Source: Trema orientale | Taxonomy: Eukaryota; Streptophyta; Magnoliopsida; Rosales; Cannabaceae | NCBI GenBank assembly: GCA_002914845.1 | Contig: JXTC01000239.1 | Coordinates: 233,291-297,290 of the forward strand | DNA: 64,000 bases | Direction of reading: 5' to 3' | Notes under the pieces: generated by a model | The model's input: only the letters and a program-made list of their open reading frames with translations | Databases searched by the model: none | Told to the model about the DNA's origin: nothing | Shown: in pieces, positions 47,091 through 59,437 of the stretch | Layout of the letters: every line of letters starts with the position of its first letter | Position numbering within the stretch: position 1 is the stretch's first letter | Position numbers and translations under genes: made by a program

Positions 47091-48428
47091 TTTAATTTGG
47101 TTTTATCAAATTTTAGTCCATTATACCTAGTATCTAGCAAATAGACAACTTGTTCGGGAAGCGAGACAATAGTGTTTATCAGATAGACAACTTTTTTGAG
47201 AAACTAGACAATATTGTCTATCCAATAGACAACCTATCTGAGAAGCTAGACAATCATATCTACCGAATAGAAAACTTGTCTTGGAAGCTAGATAATAGTA
47301 TATACCAAATAGACAACTTATCTAAAATACTAGAGACTATGCTAGACAACAGTGTCTAGTATATAGACATAATTGTCGAACTTTCTAGAAACTATGTCGA
47401 GTCACACAACTGTGTTGTCGAGTAATTTTTTATACTCTGGAAATTATCTCGGCACTAGTGTCTAGTCACTCGACTAAACTGTCGAGAATAATAGACAATG
47501 TGTCTAGCATAGTTGAGATAACGTCTAGCACTTGGATGATAATGGTTGGCCTATGAATCGACAGTTGTGTCTAGCATTGTTGATACAGTGTAGATGAACA
47601 ATTGTGAAGACAAGACTCAACAATCATGTCAAGTGTACTCGATATGTATAATTTGTCGAGTTCTAGACACCCCTGTCTAGAAACTAGACACCCAAGTCTG
47701 TCCTGATCTGGGTTTTTTTTTTTTTTTTTTTGCGACGAATCTCACCGTTTTTCATCCTATTTTCCAGTTTACTACTTTTCATGCTTAAAAGTTGACAAAA
47801 AAATTTCTATTTTTCGCTATAGTTTTAAGTCCTACTAGAAAACAACTTTTAATCTACAAATCAAACTTATATTAACAAAGAAGGAAGGGGCATTTTGGAG
47901 CGGATGGGTTTTCGGTTGAGATTGGATGGAATTTGGCATGATAGAGGTGGGCTTTGACTGTAGTTGTCGTGGGTGGGGGTGGAGTCCGACTGAGATGAAT
48001 TGAGAGGAAGGGAAAGATTAATGCCTTCGTTTGAGAAAAAGAGAGGGGAAAAAAAAATTAAACCCGCTTTTTGGTTTTTTTTTTTTTTTTTTCCTTTTTT
48101 TTCATTCCTTTTTTTTTTAAAATTTAACTAAAGCCTTTTCATTTCAGACCTCAAGCCTTTTCTTTTTTTTTTAAAAAAAAAAACTAAGGGCCTATATGTC
48201 ATTTTACACTCACTTTGTTTAAAACGGGTTATCAAATTTTAAATAGAGTGTATTTCTCAAAATCAACTATCAAGAAGGGGCATTTTACCAAATTTCCCAT
48301 TATCTACCAAGTGTACAAATATGTATACTTGGATATTTAGCTATAAAATTTAAAAAGTGGACATCTACTTAATCAAATTTAAAAATTGGTCATCCACCTA
48401 AATTTCTCTATTTTTTATTTGGATTATA

Positions 48429-48840
48429 GTGAAAATTACACCTAATACCCATTTTTTAAAACTTATTTCAAAAATACCCGTTTTTAAAACTTCTTTCAAA
48501 AATACCCGTTTTTACGGTCTACATTTCATATGGAAAGTATGAGTGGCCCACATTTACAATGTAAATTTTATCCATGAGGTACATATTTCGGGTGTAAAAT
48601 ATGAACGGTGCACATTTTAAAATGTGTGCCAATTTTGAGTGTAAATTTTATTCATGAAATGTGTATCGCAGTATGTATTTAATGCATGAAATATATACCG
48701 TGGTCTATATTTCATGTGTAAAATAATGGTGGTCTACATTTCTCCAAAAAAAAGGTATAAAAATGGGTATTTATGAAATAAAAAAAAACGGATATTTATA
48801 AAAATTTAGTTTTAAAAAAGGGTATTTATGAACTTTTCCC
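48429..48840. mobile_element. Mutator-type MITE with 9-bp target duplication
   Basis: A perfect 9-bp duplication TGGATTATA flanks it (48420-48428, 48841-48849). The ends GTGAAAATTACACCTAATAC and the right terminus closing GAACTTTTCCC are inverted repeats carrying a TACCC / GGGTA motif. The length is 412 bp with no coding capacity. It lies just outside the large MULE but its termini differ, so it is a separate family. Confidence 0.8.
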
Positions 48841-49065
48841 TGGATTATATCCATTACCCAGGAAGATTGGGCCTCGTAAAAAATCTAGAGCCCCTTTTTC
48901 TTTTTTTTTTTTGGGTTTTGGACACTTATACCTATTTTTTAAAAAATAATACCAAATTTACGACCTTTCAAAAATAATAAAAATCCATATGACCTTTTTA
49001 TGACATTTTTCCAAATACTTTGAAAGTTAAAAAATGCGGTGGCATTTTAGTAAATAAGTCATCTT

Positions 49066-49435
49066 NNNNNNNNNNNNNNNNNNNNNNNNNNNNNNNNNNN
49101 NNNNNNNNNNNNNNNNNNNNNNNNNNNNNNNNNNNNNNNNNNNNNNNNNNNNNNNNNNNNNNNNNNNNNNNNNNNNNNNNNNNNNNNNNNNNNNNNNNNN
49201 NNNNNNNNNNNNNNNNNNNNNNNNNNNNNNNNNNNNNNNNNNNNNNNNNNNNNNNNNNNNNNNNNNNNNNNNNNNNNNNNNNNNNNNNNNNNNNNNNNNN
49301 NNNNNNNNNNNNNNNNNNNNNNNNNNNNNNNNNNNNNNNNNNNNNNNNNNNNNNNNNNNNNNNNNNNNNNNNNNNNNNNNNNNNNNNNNNNNNNNNNNNN
49401 NNNNNNNNNNNNNNNNNNNNNNNNNNNNNNNNNNN
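49066..49435. other. assembly gap (370 N)
   Basis: The run of N produces an artificial open frame through 49020-49448. Nothing can be said about the sequence within. Confidence 0.98.
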
Positions 49436-51119
49436 ATGGAAATTCTAAGACGTTATTTGGTCTTTCTTAGCAAGAATTTGTTATTTTTCTAAAAAAAGAT
49501 AGTACAAAAATAAGTAAAAATTTGGACATAATATTCTTAATATTATTTATCAAAAGGTAGTACTAGGTGTCTTTTTTCCTTTTTTTTTTTTTTTTTCCTT
49601 TCTTTGGGCTTTTACCAAACATAGTCTCTGAACCCGTAAAGAGCTATCAGCCCGAAGCACATCAAAATACATTATCACATATATACGAATCTTTGGCAGT
49701 TTACCGGTGCAAATCCTTTCATCATTCATTTTTTTAAAGGATTTTATCAAATCATATTTATCTTTTTATATGTGAATATGCAGATAGATGTCACAGTATA
49801 TTGACAAGTGTACCATGGCTCTTTTTTTAAAAGAATAAGAAAAGAAAAGAATTTGATATGTAAATAGATTTGTATATATTTATATAATTATCAAATCCAG
49901 CTTACGGCATATATGTTTGAATCTTAATTTTTTTTAGAAAAAGATGTCCGTAAGGATTTAATTTGGTAAAATCCCAAATTCTCAAACATCATAATTTCAA
50001 TTCATTTAGATTCAAACATACGTAATATTTTTTGAAGTCATAACATCTAATTTAGAGAAAATTCGGCAGCATAACACTCTATTGAAAAGAAGACTCTAAT
50101 TTTCCCTTTGACTATACTTTACCGTAAACCTCTTTTCGGCATAAATAGCCTAGGTCGTAGTGGAACCAAAATGAAATTTAGAGCTTCAATATTTTTTGGA
50201 AAGTTTCAGCAGAATAATGACAATGAAAATAAGACCCTAATTTTCTTTTGGCTATATCTCGCTATAAACCTCTTTTTTGCATAAATAGTCTAGGTCGTGG
50301 TGGAACCAAACAAAATTTAGAACTTCGATATTTGGAAGAATTTAAAAGAGAGTAATATAAAAGTAAATTTTTTTCTCGATTATGAGTTTGATCATCATTG
50401 GTAGCCTAGGTCATGAGACCTCTGTCGGCCATGGATAGCCTTAGATCATAGGGATAATCAAGAAAAAATTTTGAGTAAAGTAGGGAAAAGAAATGTAGAA
50501 AAAATCCCATACAACTTACTTGGTAGACTTTTTTTTTTTTTTTTTATACAGAATGTGTCTTGCAAAACTTTTTTTATTTTTCTTTCTTTCTTTCTCCTCT
50601 CTATTTTTCTTTCTTTCTCTTTCTTTTCTTTCGTCGTTTCTTTTTCTAACTACCCCCCAAAAATTCCCCAATGCCTTTTTGTGTGTCCTTATTTATAGAC
50701 ACTTTAAAAGGGATTTTTATTTTTATTTTCCTTTTTTTTTAATTCCCCAACTATTTCACATAGTTTTCTTCTGTGGGAGTTATCCCATAGATAATGGGAC
50801 AATGAGATTTAATATTTTTTAAGGAATTAATTAAAAAAAGGTGGGAGAGTGGGGGAGGCAACTACGTGTAAACCTTCCCATGTTTTTTTTTTTGTCCCAT
50901 CAATTATTTTTTGTTCGACAATAAATATGCTTGCAAAAGTACATAAAAGGGGTTTGAAAAAATGCTAGAGAGGAATGCATTGACTATAAAGAATTGACTA
51001 TAAATATGTTAGCACAATTGGGTTGTGCCAAACAATAAAAGTGCCATGTCGATACGTTTTGGGTCTGTTTTGCTTGTAAACAGTTTTAGAAAAAGAAATA
51101 AAAGTGTTTTTGACTAATA
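49436..51119. other. AT-rich region with a local duplication
   Basis: No gene is recognised. Near 50055-50340 a unit of about 140 bp occurs twice (TTTCCCTTTGACTATACTTT and TTTTCTTTTGGCTATATCTC, each followed by GCATAAATAG and TAGGTCGT), with a third partial copy near 50400-50450. This looks like part of an old LTR. A T-rich stretch at 50520-50760 gives meaningless Phe-rich ORFs. Confidence 0.45.
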
Positions 51120-52560
51120 AAGGTAACCCTTGGTTTGTTTGTTAATGAAAAATTAACCAATCATACCATAAGTTGAGTACGTAAAAATATTTTAGTAAGT
51201 ACTATATTCTACTACTTTGTCAAATTACGTTAATGGTTTTAAGTTAATGTGAAGTGGCAAAAGTAAAATTGAAGTTCAAATGCTTATTTAAAACTAAGAA
51301 AACTCAATAGTTGTTGAAGAAATTGAATTTCAAGAAAGCCTTGAAATATGTATAACATTGTATGTGATAGTTATATTAAACAATTTTAATTCTTTAAATT
51401 GTGACATTTTGCTCAATGAGTTTAAATTAATGAGAAATTTCTCTAATTAACAAGAAATTGGTCAAAATTTAATATGATTTAAGCATGCGGCATCACGAAT
51501 TAGTGTTCTACTAAGTATTATTATCACCTATATTTTCAAATTATACTTAGTGGTAAATTAGTGTGACTTTTACCAATTAGTGGAACTTAAACCAATTAAA
51601 ATATTAGTTGAGCACGTGTGTATGTAATATTATTCTACTAAGTACTAAAATCTACTACTTTGTCAAATTATGCTTAATATATATGTTAATGTGAAATTTC
51701 AGATAAACGGTATTTTTTCAAAATTTATTTTTCAATATGGTATTTTTCAAAATAAACTTTTGAAAGTGATAATTTTCAATTAACTCTTCGAATGTTAAGA
51801 AAAAAAATTGCAAGTCAATTTAGAAAATACCATTTTCGAAAATTTATTTAGAACAATACCACTTAAGAAATTAGCACTTTTAAAATGGATAAAGTGACGT
51901 GAGAGAAAGTAAAGACAAAGAAAGTGATAAGAGAGAAATTAAAAAGAGATAAAGTAGAGAGAGTGAGTATTGTACAATACTATGTTAGAGCATGAATTCA
52001 ACAAAATCTAAGTTAATATGAAAATTTATAATTAATATCAAATTAATCACTTATAATCTAACTCAAGCATGTGATACTATATAATAGTGTCTTAGTAAGT
52101 ACCTTAGTCCATTGAAAATCAAGTTATCGTTAGTTATATTAGATTCATATGAATTATTTATTAAATAATGAAAATTTAACCATGTATAGTCTAAGCTGAG
52201 TATGTGATACTATGTAATAATGTTCTATAAAGTGCTATAATCCACTACTTAGTAATATTATACTTAGTGGTATTAAATGATTAAGGTGAAATTTTATCAT
52301 TAAACGTAAAATTAACCAATTTTATCATTAGTTGAGCATGTAATAGTTTATAATAATGCTCTCATAATGACTATAACAATAAGAATTGTGACATTAATAC
52401 ATTGATGTATTAAATTTATATTACATTTTATTAATTCAATACAAAACTAATTCACTTAAGTATTAGCAGAGCATATGAAGGTATGTAATAGTACTCTACA
52501 AAATACTCTTTGTCAAATTATGCTTAGTGATATTAAAATAATATTAATTCTTGCTAATTA
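51120..52560. repeat. degenerate tandem array with CTACTTTGTCAAATTA motif
   Basis: Units around 51160, 51500, 51600, 52060, 52190, 52330 and 52460 share GTTGAGCACG-like, AGTACT and CTACTTTGTCAAATTATGCT segments followed by TTAGTGGTATTA-like sequence. They are strongly diverged and unevenly spaced, so this is an old expansion. No coding potential. Confidence 0.55.
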
Positions 52561-53294
52561 ATAAAAGTTTATCCATATTTAAATTACACTAAATTATTTT
52601 ATCATATACGTGAACATTTAACTAATTGTACTACACAATTTTATATACAAAATTTAATCTTACAAAAAAAAACAATATAATTTAATTTTATTAAAATATG
52701 ATTCAAATAAATAAAATTTTAAACTAAATATTTCATTGAAATTATAACTCAATTTATATGTTATAAGAAATAAATAGGTATTCATTATATTTGAAATAAG
52801 TAAGTTCAATGATAGGGAAAATAACAAAATACTTTCAATGTCCCTTTAAAAAAATTGAAGTTTTCATCATCTCCTTTAAAAAAAAAAAAAGGGAAAACAA
52901 CAATAATTTATTGAAACTACGTCAAATCAGTTTTTTTGATGCCAAAAAATATTCCGAGCTACCAAAAATTGTACGGAAGTACCCAAAAAAGTGTTCTGAA
53001 AATACTAAAAAGTTCTCTCAACTTGCTTGCAAAATTATGATTTTAGCCCATATTTCTACTCTTTCTTATTATTAAATTGGTTTATTTTTACCTTTTTGTC
53101 CCTTTGTTGTACTTTTCACGAGTGAAAATGTATTTCATTTTACCATAGAAGAAGCCTATATGAAGAATCTAATAGCTTTCTCACGCCAATCATAAGCCGA
53201 GACTAGAAACAAAGTTATTTGAGTGTTAGAGGATTTGGATACAATACCTATGTTTTTAAAAATAATACCATTTGTAAGACTCACCCCGAAGAAT
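52561..53294. other. AT-rich spacer left of the copia element
   Basis: No gene is recognised. The 88-codon ORF at 52809-53075 is Lys- and Asn-rich with no domain and probably reflects base composition. Confidence 0.4.
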
Positions 53295-54882
53295 TGTTGG
53301 TTTTAATTTACCAAAAATGTGACAAAATCAAAGATGAGCAGAAGCATAGAAAAATAAATTTTTTTTGAGATTATAATTTTTTATAAAAACCTTTTAGGAT
53401 CTTAGTTATGGTCTAAATACATACAATAAGTTGTGTACTTCAACCAATGAGTCTTCCTCCCCATCTACCAAGCTTGAAATTGTAGGCACCCGAATCTTTA
53501 TCAACTCCAAGTGAGAAACCAAGAACTCCAATAGCCTACAATAGTGGCTACATGAAATTCTCTCTCTCATTGTTCTCTCAGTTTTCTGTGACAACCGCTA
53601 AACTAATGTTTTCAACAACTGAATGTAACACACAAAGGAGGGGGGAGGAGCCTTTTATAGGCAAAAGCTCCTCCCTAGGAGCAAATTTGGCCAGCCCTAT
53701 CGGCCAGGGCTGGCCGAAATTCCACATGCCTTAAAGAGTATGACAGTGGGCTCTAAAGGCCCACTGCCTTTTCATACTGTTTCCCTTTTTATGTAACAAC
53801 CCAGAAATCTGTTTGAGCTCAATTTGTTGATCTCATGTAGCCCAAGATGTTGCTGTAGATTGAGGACCTAAATGGACCTATTTAATTCAAGCTCCAGTAG
53901 AAAAGCCCCAGCTTTAATTAACTTTTAATTCAAGTAGGCATGTACTATTAGTTGTAGACTTATTCCACTAAAGGTCCAAAATGCACTCTCAAAATGAATA
54001 AATATCACACGATACTTTATAATTAAACTTATGTCCATTATGTAATTAATGTTTATATGTGTATCCTCACATGAATATCGATAATTAGAACTAGGTAAAA
54101 TTACCGTTTTGCCCCTCTAATTATATTTTTCAATTCCTTGATACAAGACTATATTTAATAGATGAGCAGACTTATAGAAAGTTTTTAATTAATAAAATAT
54201 ACAATTTTTTTACTTACTTAGCTAAGATTTAAATCATTCAAGCTCCTATAGTTTCTCAAGGCAGTATTTACTTCTCTATATAATAGAGTTGTGAATTCCA
54301 TATCTATAAGCATACGTTCTCAATGCCCATAATAATGCATTACCAAAATGCTAGGGTCTAGATTATCAATTTCTTGATCCGTACCTTTTAATATCTCAAA
54401 TAATACAAGTTATAAATATGGGTTCATCACTTATTTTAGGATTAAGAAAGACATGCATTAATTATTAAGTTTGTGAGAATATGTTCTTGTCAGCGGTACT
54501 AAATACAGGAATTAATTTCACATGATCCTTATTCAATATTTACACACCAAGACTTTTTACATATGGTCACACCAATATAGATTAAGACACACTATAAATG
54601 CACATAGTCTTGCAACATGTTTTAAGAGAAGTGTCGAGCTTCTTTTATTAGTTATGAATAATCTTATTTGATTTAATTAGAGAAAATATGTCTTAACTTT
54701 AATAAACAACTTTATAAATTTTTTTTTAATAAATAAATTACAAAACCTTTTGGAATTTACTATTGTACCAATAATTAAAACATTATCACAAATACTATAC
54801 GTAAAATATCATTTAATTAAATATCCAAAATATCCAATAAATATCAATAAATAATAAATACTTTCTTGGCATAATCTTAACA
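53295..54882 (-). mobile_element. 3' LTR of the copia element
   Basis: Read on the minus strand it starts TGTTAAGATTATGCC at 54882 and ends AACCAACA at 53295. A purine tract (GCAAGTAGGAGAT) precedes its start. It includes two adjacent strong hairpins: GGGAGGAGC / GCTCCTCCC (53643-53675) and GGCCAGCCCT / AGGGCTGGCC (53689-53715). The length is 1588 bp. Confidence 0.85.
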
Positions 54883-54889
54883 ATCTCCT

Positions 54890-56525
54890 ACTTGCACAAA
54901 TTTATTATATCTTTCGTATCCCCAAACCTATGAGGTGACCCTCAAAGCTATTGCCAGGTAGTGCTTTAGTCAATAGATAAGCTAAGTTATCTTCCGATGC
55001 AATCTTGCACAAAATCACTTCTCCTTGATCAACTATATCTCGAATGAGGTGATACCTCCTTTCATTGTTTTTCGCTCTTTTCTAGCTTCTAGGTTCCTTT
55101 GAGTTGGCAACTACTCTACTGTTGTCACAATATAGAGTCAATGATTGACTAGCAGTAGGAACCATTTGTAAATCCATTAAGAATTTCTAGAGTTAAACAG
55201 CTTTCTTTGCAACCCCACAAGTAGCTATATATTCAACTTCCATGGTGGAGTTAGCAATACAAGTTTGCTTCACACTCCTCTAAATAATAGCTCTTCTGCC
55301 AAGAGTAAAGACAGAGCCAGAAGTTCACTTTCTGAAGTCAGGGTCTAATTTGATATTAGAATCCGTGTATCCAATGGGAGTAAGGTCTTCTCCAAAATAT
55401 ATAAGCATATAGTCTCTAGTTCTCCGAAGATACTTTAGAATATGCTTGACGACCATCCAATGTTCCGATACTAGGTATGATTGGAATCTACTAACAACTC
55501 TCACTACAAAGAATATATCAGGTCTAGTACATAACATGGCATACATGAGACTTTGTACTACCGAAGTATATGGTATCCTCTTCATGTCTTTTATCTCTTT
55601 TTCATTCTTTAGAGATTGCTCCTTTGACAGTTTAACTCTACGTCGAAAAGGCAACAACCCTTCCTTAGAGTTTTTCATTTTCAATCTAGCCAAGATTTTA
55701 TCTATATAAGAAGCTGTGATAAAGTTATGGACTTATTCTTCCTATCACAAATAATTTAGATTTCTAGTACATAGCTTGCCTTACTAAGGTCCTTCATATA
55801 AAATTGCTTTACAAGTAATACTTTAGTAGTTGTCATTGCACCTACATATTTTCCAATAAGTAAAATGTCATATACATAAAGTACTAGAAATACCAATTTG
55901 TCATTTTCTATCTTTTTGTAGACACAAGGCTCATCTATAACTTGATCATATCCATAAGATTTAATAGCTTGATCAAATATTATATTCCATGATCTAGATG
56001 CTTGTTTTAGTCCATAAATGGACTTCTGCACGAGACCGACTTTTTTCTCATGGCCTATTTCCACAAAATTGTCTGATTGCACTATACAGATACTCTCGTC
56101 AAGATTTCCATTCATAAATGCATGCTTGACATCCATTTGTCAAATCTTATAATCGAGGGCCACAATAATAGATAACAGAATACGAATAAACTTTATTATA
56201 GCAACAAGAGAGAAGGTTTCCTTATAATCGATTCCTTCTTTTTGGGTATAACCCTTTACTTCTAGTCTTGTCTTGAAGGTTTCAACATTCCCGTCTATTC
56301 CTTTTTTTCTCTTGTACACCCATTTGCACGGTTTTACTCCTTCGGATGAATCCACAAGTTTTCAAATATGATTAGAGTATATGGACTCTATCTCAGATTT
56401 TATGACCTTTTGCCATGAGTTGGCATCAACGTCCTTCATAGCTTCGTCGTTGGTAGAGGAGTCTGCTTCCAAACTTTCATAGATATTCTAGAAGAATTGA
56501 CCTGCCATCTTTTGGGTTATCTAAT
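54890..56525 (-). pseudogene. copia pol remnant, reverse transcriptase and RNase H part
   Basis: Three minus-strand frames hold most of it. 56140-56355 reads CKWVYKRKKGIDGNVE and KGYTQKEGIDYKETFS, the RT start. 55756-56136 reads MDVKHAFMNGNLDE, IYGLKQASRSWN and LYVYDILLIG; the last is the RT active-site motif, whose second position is Tyr in place of one catalytic Asp. 55325-55693 reads RPDIFFVVRVVSRFQSYL, HILKYLRRTRDYML and PIGYTDSN, leading into RNase H. Downstream of 55325 the RNase H part is broken by stops and frameshifts. The inserted solo LTR separates this from the integrase part. It is non-functional. Confidence 0.88.
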
Positions 56526-59437
56526 TGTGATGCCCAAGATTCTCACATATATAATAAGCCAATAATAAACATGTTCATATTGCATAATAGACATATCATG
56601 AAATTAGTGTCAATTTCATGATAAATTACTTAAGCTGACTGTTAAATGCTTTCGATCTGTATTATTGTACTAATATTTGTTGAAGGGCTCCTATACAGTG
56701 TAAAAGCTCAGTACCCTCAGAGAGAGAGCTTGGTGTGTGAAAGGAACAAAGAATATATTCATGAATAGTAAAACTATGTGCATATGCATTAAAATCATGT
56801 CTGTTGATAACTTGGTCAAATAGTAGTTTTTCGATAAAATGTATTTTTTACGTTTTTCGGAGCCAAATTCACTGTGTGTTTAACACGTAAAATAGCTTTA
56901 ATTTAATGTTTAGGACTCATTTATAGCATTTTATTTATCGGCCCCAAGTAAGTACGAGGTGGTAGTCACTGTACTAAATTGGTATTTAGTTGCACTAAGG
57001 TAGCTTAGATTCAGCTTAATTGCGTAATGTCAATTCTGTACATTCTAATAATTAGGCATTGGTACTTTGTTTAAATTATTAATCAGAGTCTAACTGACTT
57101 ATTTTTATGTTTAATGATTGGTTATAGGACTAGGTTTCACCAGATTACAATAAGATTGGTCATATGGGATTATAGGTCAAAGTATGACGAGTTTTCACCT
57201 TCTAAGCTAGGTTTCACCATTTTGGTCTATACTTTGGTGTATAGGATGGACCAGCAACGTGGTGAGTATGCTAAGGATGTTTTAGAGCTGGACACATGGA
57301 GAGTAAGGTGCAAAATTCTCAAAATACCTCTTAGAACTTAAGTTATGCCATTTCTTAGTCATTAAGTATTACTTTTGGACCAAATATGGTCATTTTCTTC
57401 TCCTTTCTCTCCAGCCACGACCTGAAATTCTTCCACTCATTTTTAGACTTCTCTTAGCTCCTCTTAACCATTTCCAAGAGTTTCCAAGTGGTAGAACTCA
57501 ATTTGGAGCTCAAGAAAGCAAGATAGGTCCAAACTAGTCAAGGTAATTCTACTAGTTCTCCTTCCTAGGCTTTATTTTAGTATTTCAATTATCCACTTGA
57601 TATCAATTAAATAATGATTCCTCTAGGTCATATTAAGTCCTAAGATCAATTACAAAGCTTTGGAAATCAGTTTTGTGGAAGTAGAAGGCAAGAGCTTCAA
57701 CAAAAGTTCAAACTAGTCAAGGTGAGCTTTTTATGGAATTTAGAATTGGTAATTTATTTCTTTTGCTTTAGCTCTTAAATTAAAGCTTTTATTTGATGAA
57801 TAGAGGTCCTAGGAAACCTTATACATTGCTGGAAGAATAGAATTTAAGTGGAGGATTAAAGTTAGACTTAAAGCCCTAAAATGTGCTAGTTATGGATTTA
57901 AGTATTTTCATGTGTGGTAGATTATGTTTTTCTATTTGTAATCTGATTTTATAAACTCGTCGAGTATATTTTATGGATTCTATTATTTATTTCACTCATT
58001 TGGTGGCTGGTTATGATGACACACAAGTGTAAAATTAGTTTTAAACTTTGTCCAAATTGAAAGGAATTCAAGTACACTTAGGTTGCTCTAAATGATCCTC
58101 TTTGAGTTGTATATGTGAGAATTAGATTGTTGATTGTTATTACAGGTCTTAAACCATGATTTTAATCATGTGGGGATGTCCTAAAAATAGGGGAGGTGCT
58201 GTCTAAATAATTTTTAAAACCAAATGGTACCATTTAGAAGCAAATGGACTAGTTTTTATGAAAGTAGGTGACGTTTTAGTTCATTTTGTGATTAGGCTTT
58301 CTTATTTTGTAAAAGTTGTAATTCGGTCTTGTGCTTGTTTTCTTTAAGTATTTTACATTGTAGTGATCATCTTAGTGATAAAATTGACATCAGGACTTCT
58401 ACACACCTTGCTACAGAGGATACTGACCCTTTCTACTATCTTTTCTACTGAACACAAGGTAAGTAAAGATTTATTTTAACTGTATCACAAGAACAATAGT
58501 AGATACAAAGTATTTTCCTACATGTTTATGTGTATTATTTCAATTGTATGTTATTTATATGGTTATTATTTTGTTCACAAAAGACATAAGCATGACATGA
58601 TTATTTAAGCATGATTTTCAAAGAAGTGAAGTTTTCCACACATTGGATTTAAAATAGTACCATTGTACTGATTTTACCAGATATGTTAGAAGTACAGTAT
58701 TTAGTCTTTCTATGTTGGGCAAGTGTGGTTTGTATAGGCATCCTTCCCGCATAGGTGGGCACGGCTTACTAACTGCCGGGATTGAGCATTGTACTGTGAG
58801 ATTTATTAGGTAAATTACTTAGTCGGTCTGCGTTGGGTCGGTATAGTTCACATTGGCCATGTGTTTCCTTCCCGCACAGGTAGGCATGGCCTACCGACTA
58901 CCACGATTTTGTAATGTACTCAAGGGCCCTATAAAGAAATGTTTTCTAAGAAAAGTGCATCAAAATGAAAAGTTATGAAAGAAAGAGTACAATGGGAATT
59001 TCAATAAAGTTTATGCATGAAACACGTTCATGAGCATGCATGATCTTTACTTACTGAGCATTAGCTCATTTAGTTCCTGTGATGCAGGTGAGGAGATATA
59101 TGATATATAGAGTTGCTGGTTGGCTAGCACGCTTTCTTGTCGACATGATCATATAGATGTAGACGAGCTTTACTTGTGGACGATGTTTTGTATTTTGTTA
59201 TTTTGGTGTGTTGTAAATATTACTGCTGATGGCAAGATAAACTGATAAGGAGTTTTTAATTGTATATTTTGTAAAGACACTTTCAAAAAGTAATGCCACA
59301 CAGTTTCTTTTGTTTTAGAGCTTGAAAAGTTTAAATTTGGCCCAGTTTTTTTGCAAAACTAAAAATATGATTTATGAAAGAATAATACTTCCTAGTTTGA
59401 CCTATATAGTGATATGGTTAAGGTAGGGAGTGTTACA
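56526..59437 (+). mobile_element. family-A solo LTR inserted in copia pol
   Basis: It starts TGTGATGCCCAAG and ends GGGAGTGTTACA. A perfect 5-bp duplication CTAAT flanks it (56521-56525, 59438-59442). It is homologous to the minus-strand solo LTR at 8121-11249. It contains a two-fold repeat at about 58700-58925 (CCTTCCCGCATAGG and CCTTCCCGCACAGG). No internal region is present. It is younger than the copia element it splits. Confidence 0.88.

Larger units (their letters stand above)
42636..48310 (+). mobile_element. Mutator-like element (MULE) with long inverted repeats, decayed
   Basis: The outermost matching blocks are TTGGTAGATAA (42636-42646) and TTATCTACCAA (48300-48310). Further in, about 43021-43215 is the imperfect reverse complement of about 47650-47895; for example GAGTTTGATTTGTGAATTAG faces ATCTACAAATCAAACTTATA. 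The element is about 5.7 kb and contains the start of a MuDR-type transposase at 44097-44369. Large parts (43180-44000, 44580-44890, 45820-46010, 46490-46700, 47110-47700) are dense in TAGACA / TGTCTA motifs. A Tourist-like MITE is inserted. The target duplication was not resolved, so the true termini may lie further out. Confidence 0.7.

Noticed and set aside
49020..49448. 142-codon ORF through the N gap
   Set aside because: It is open only because the N bases cannot be translated into stops.
50471..50822. Phe-rich ORFs as membrane proteins
   Set aside because: They come from T-rich low-complexity sequence; two overlapping frames are open at once and neither has a family signature.
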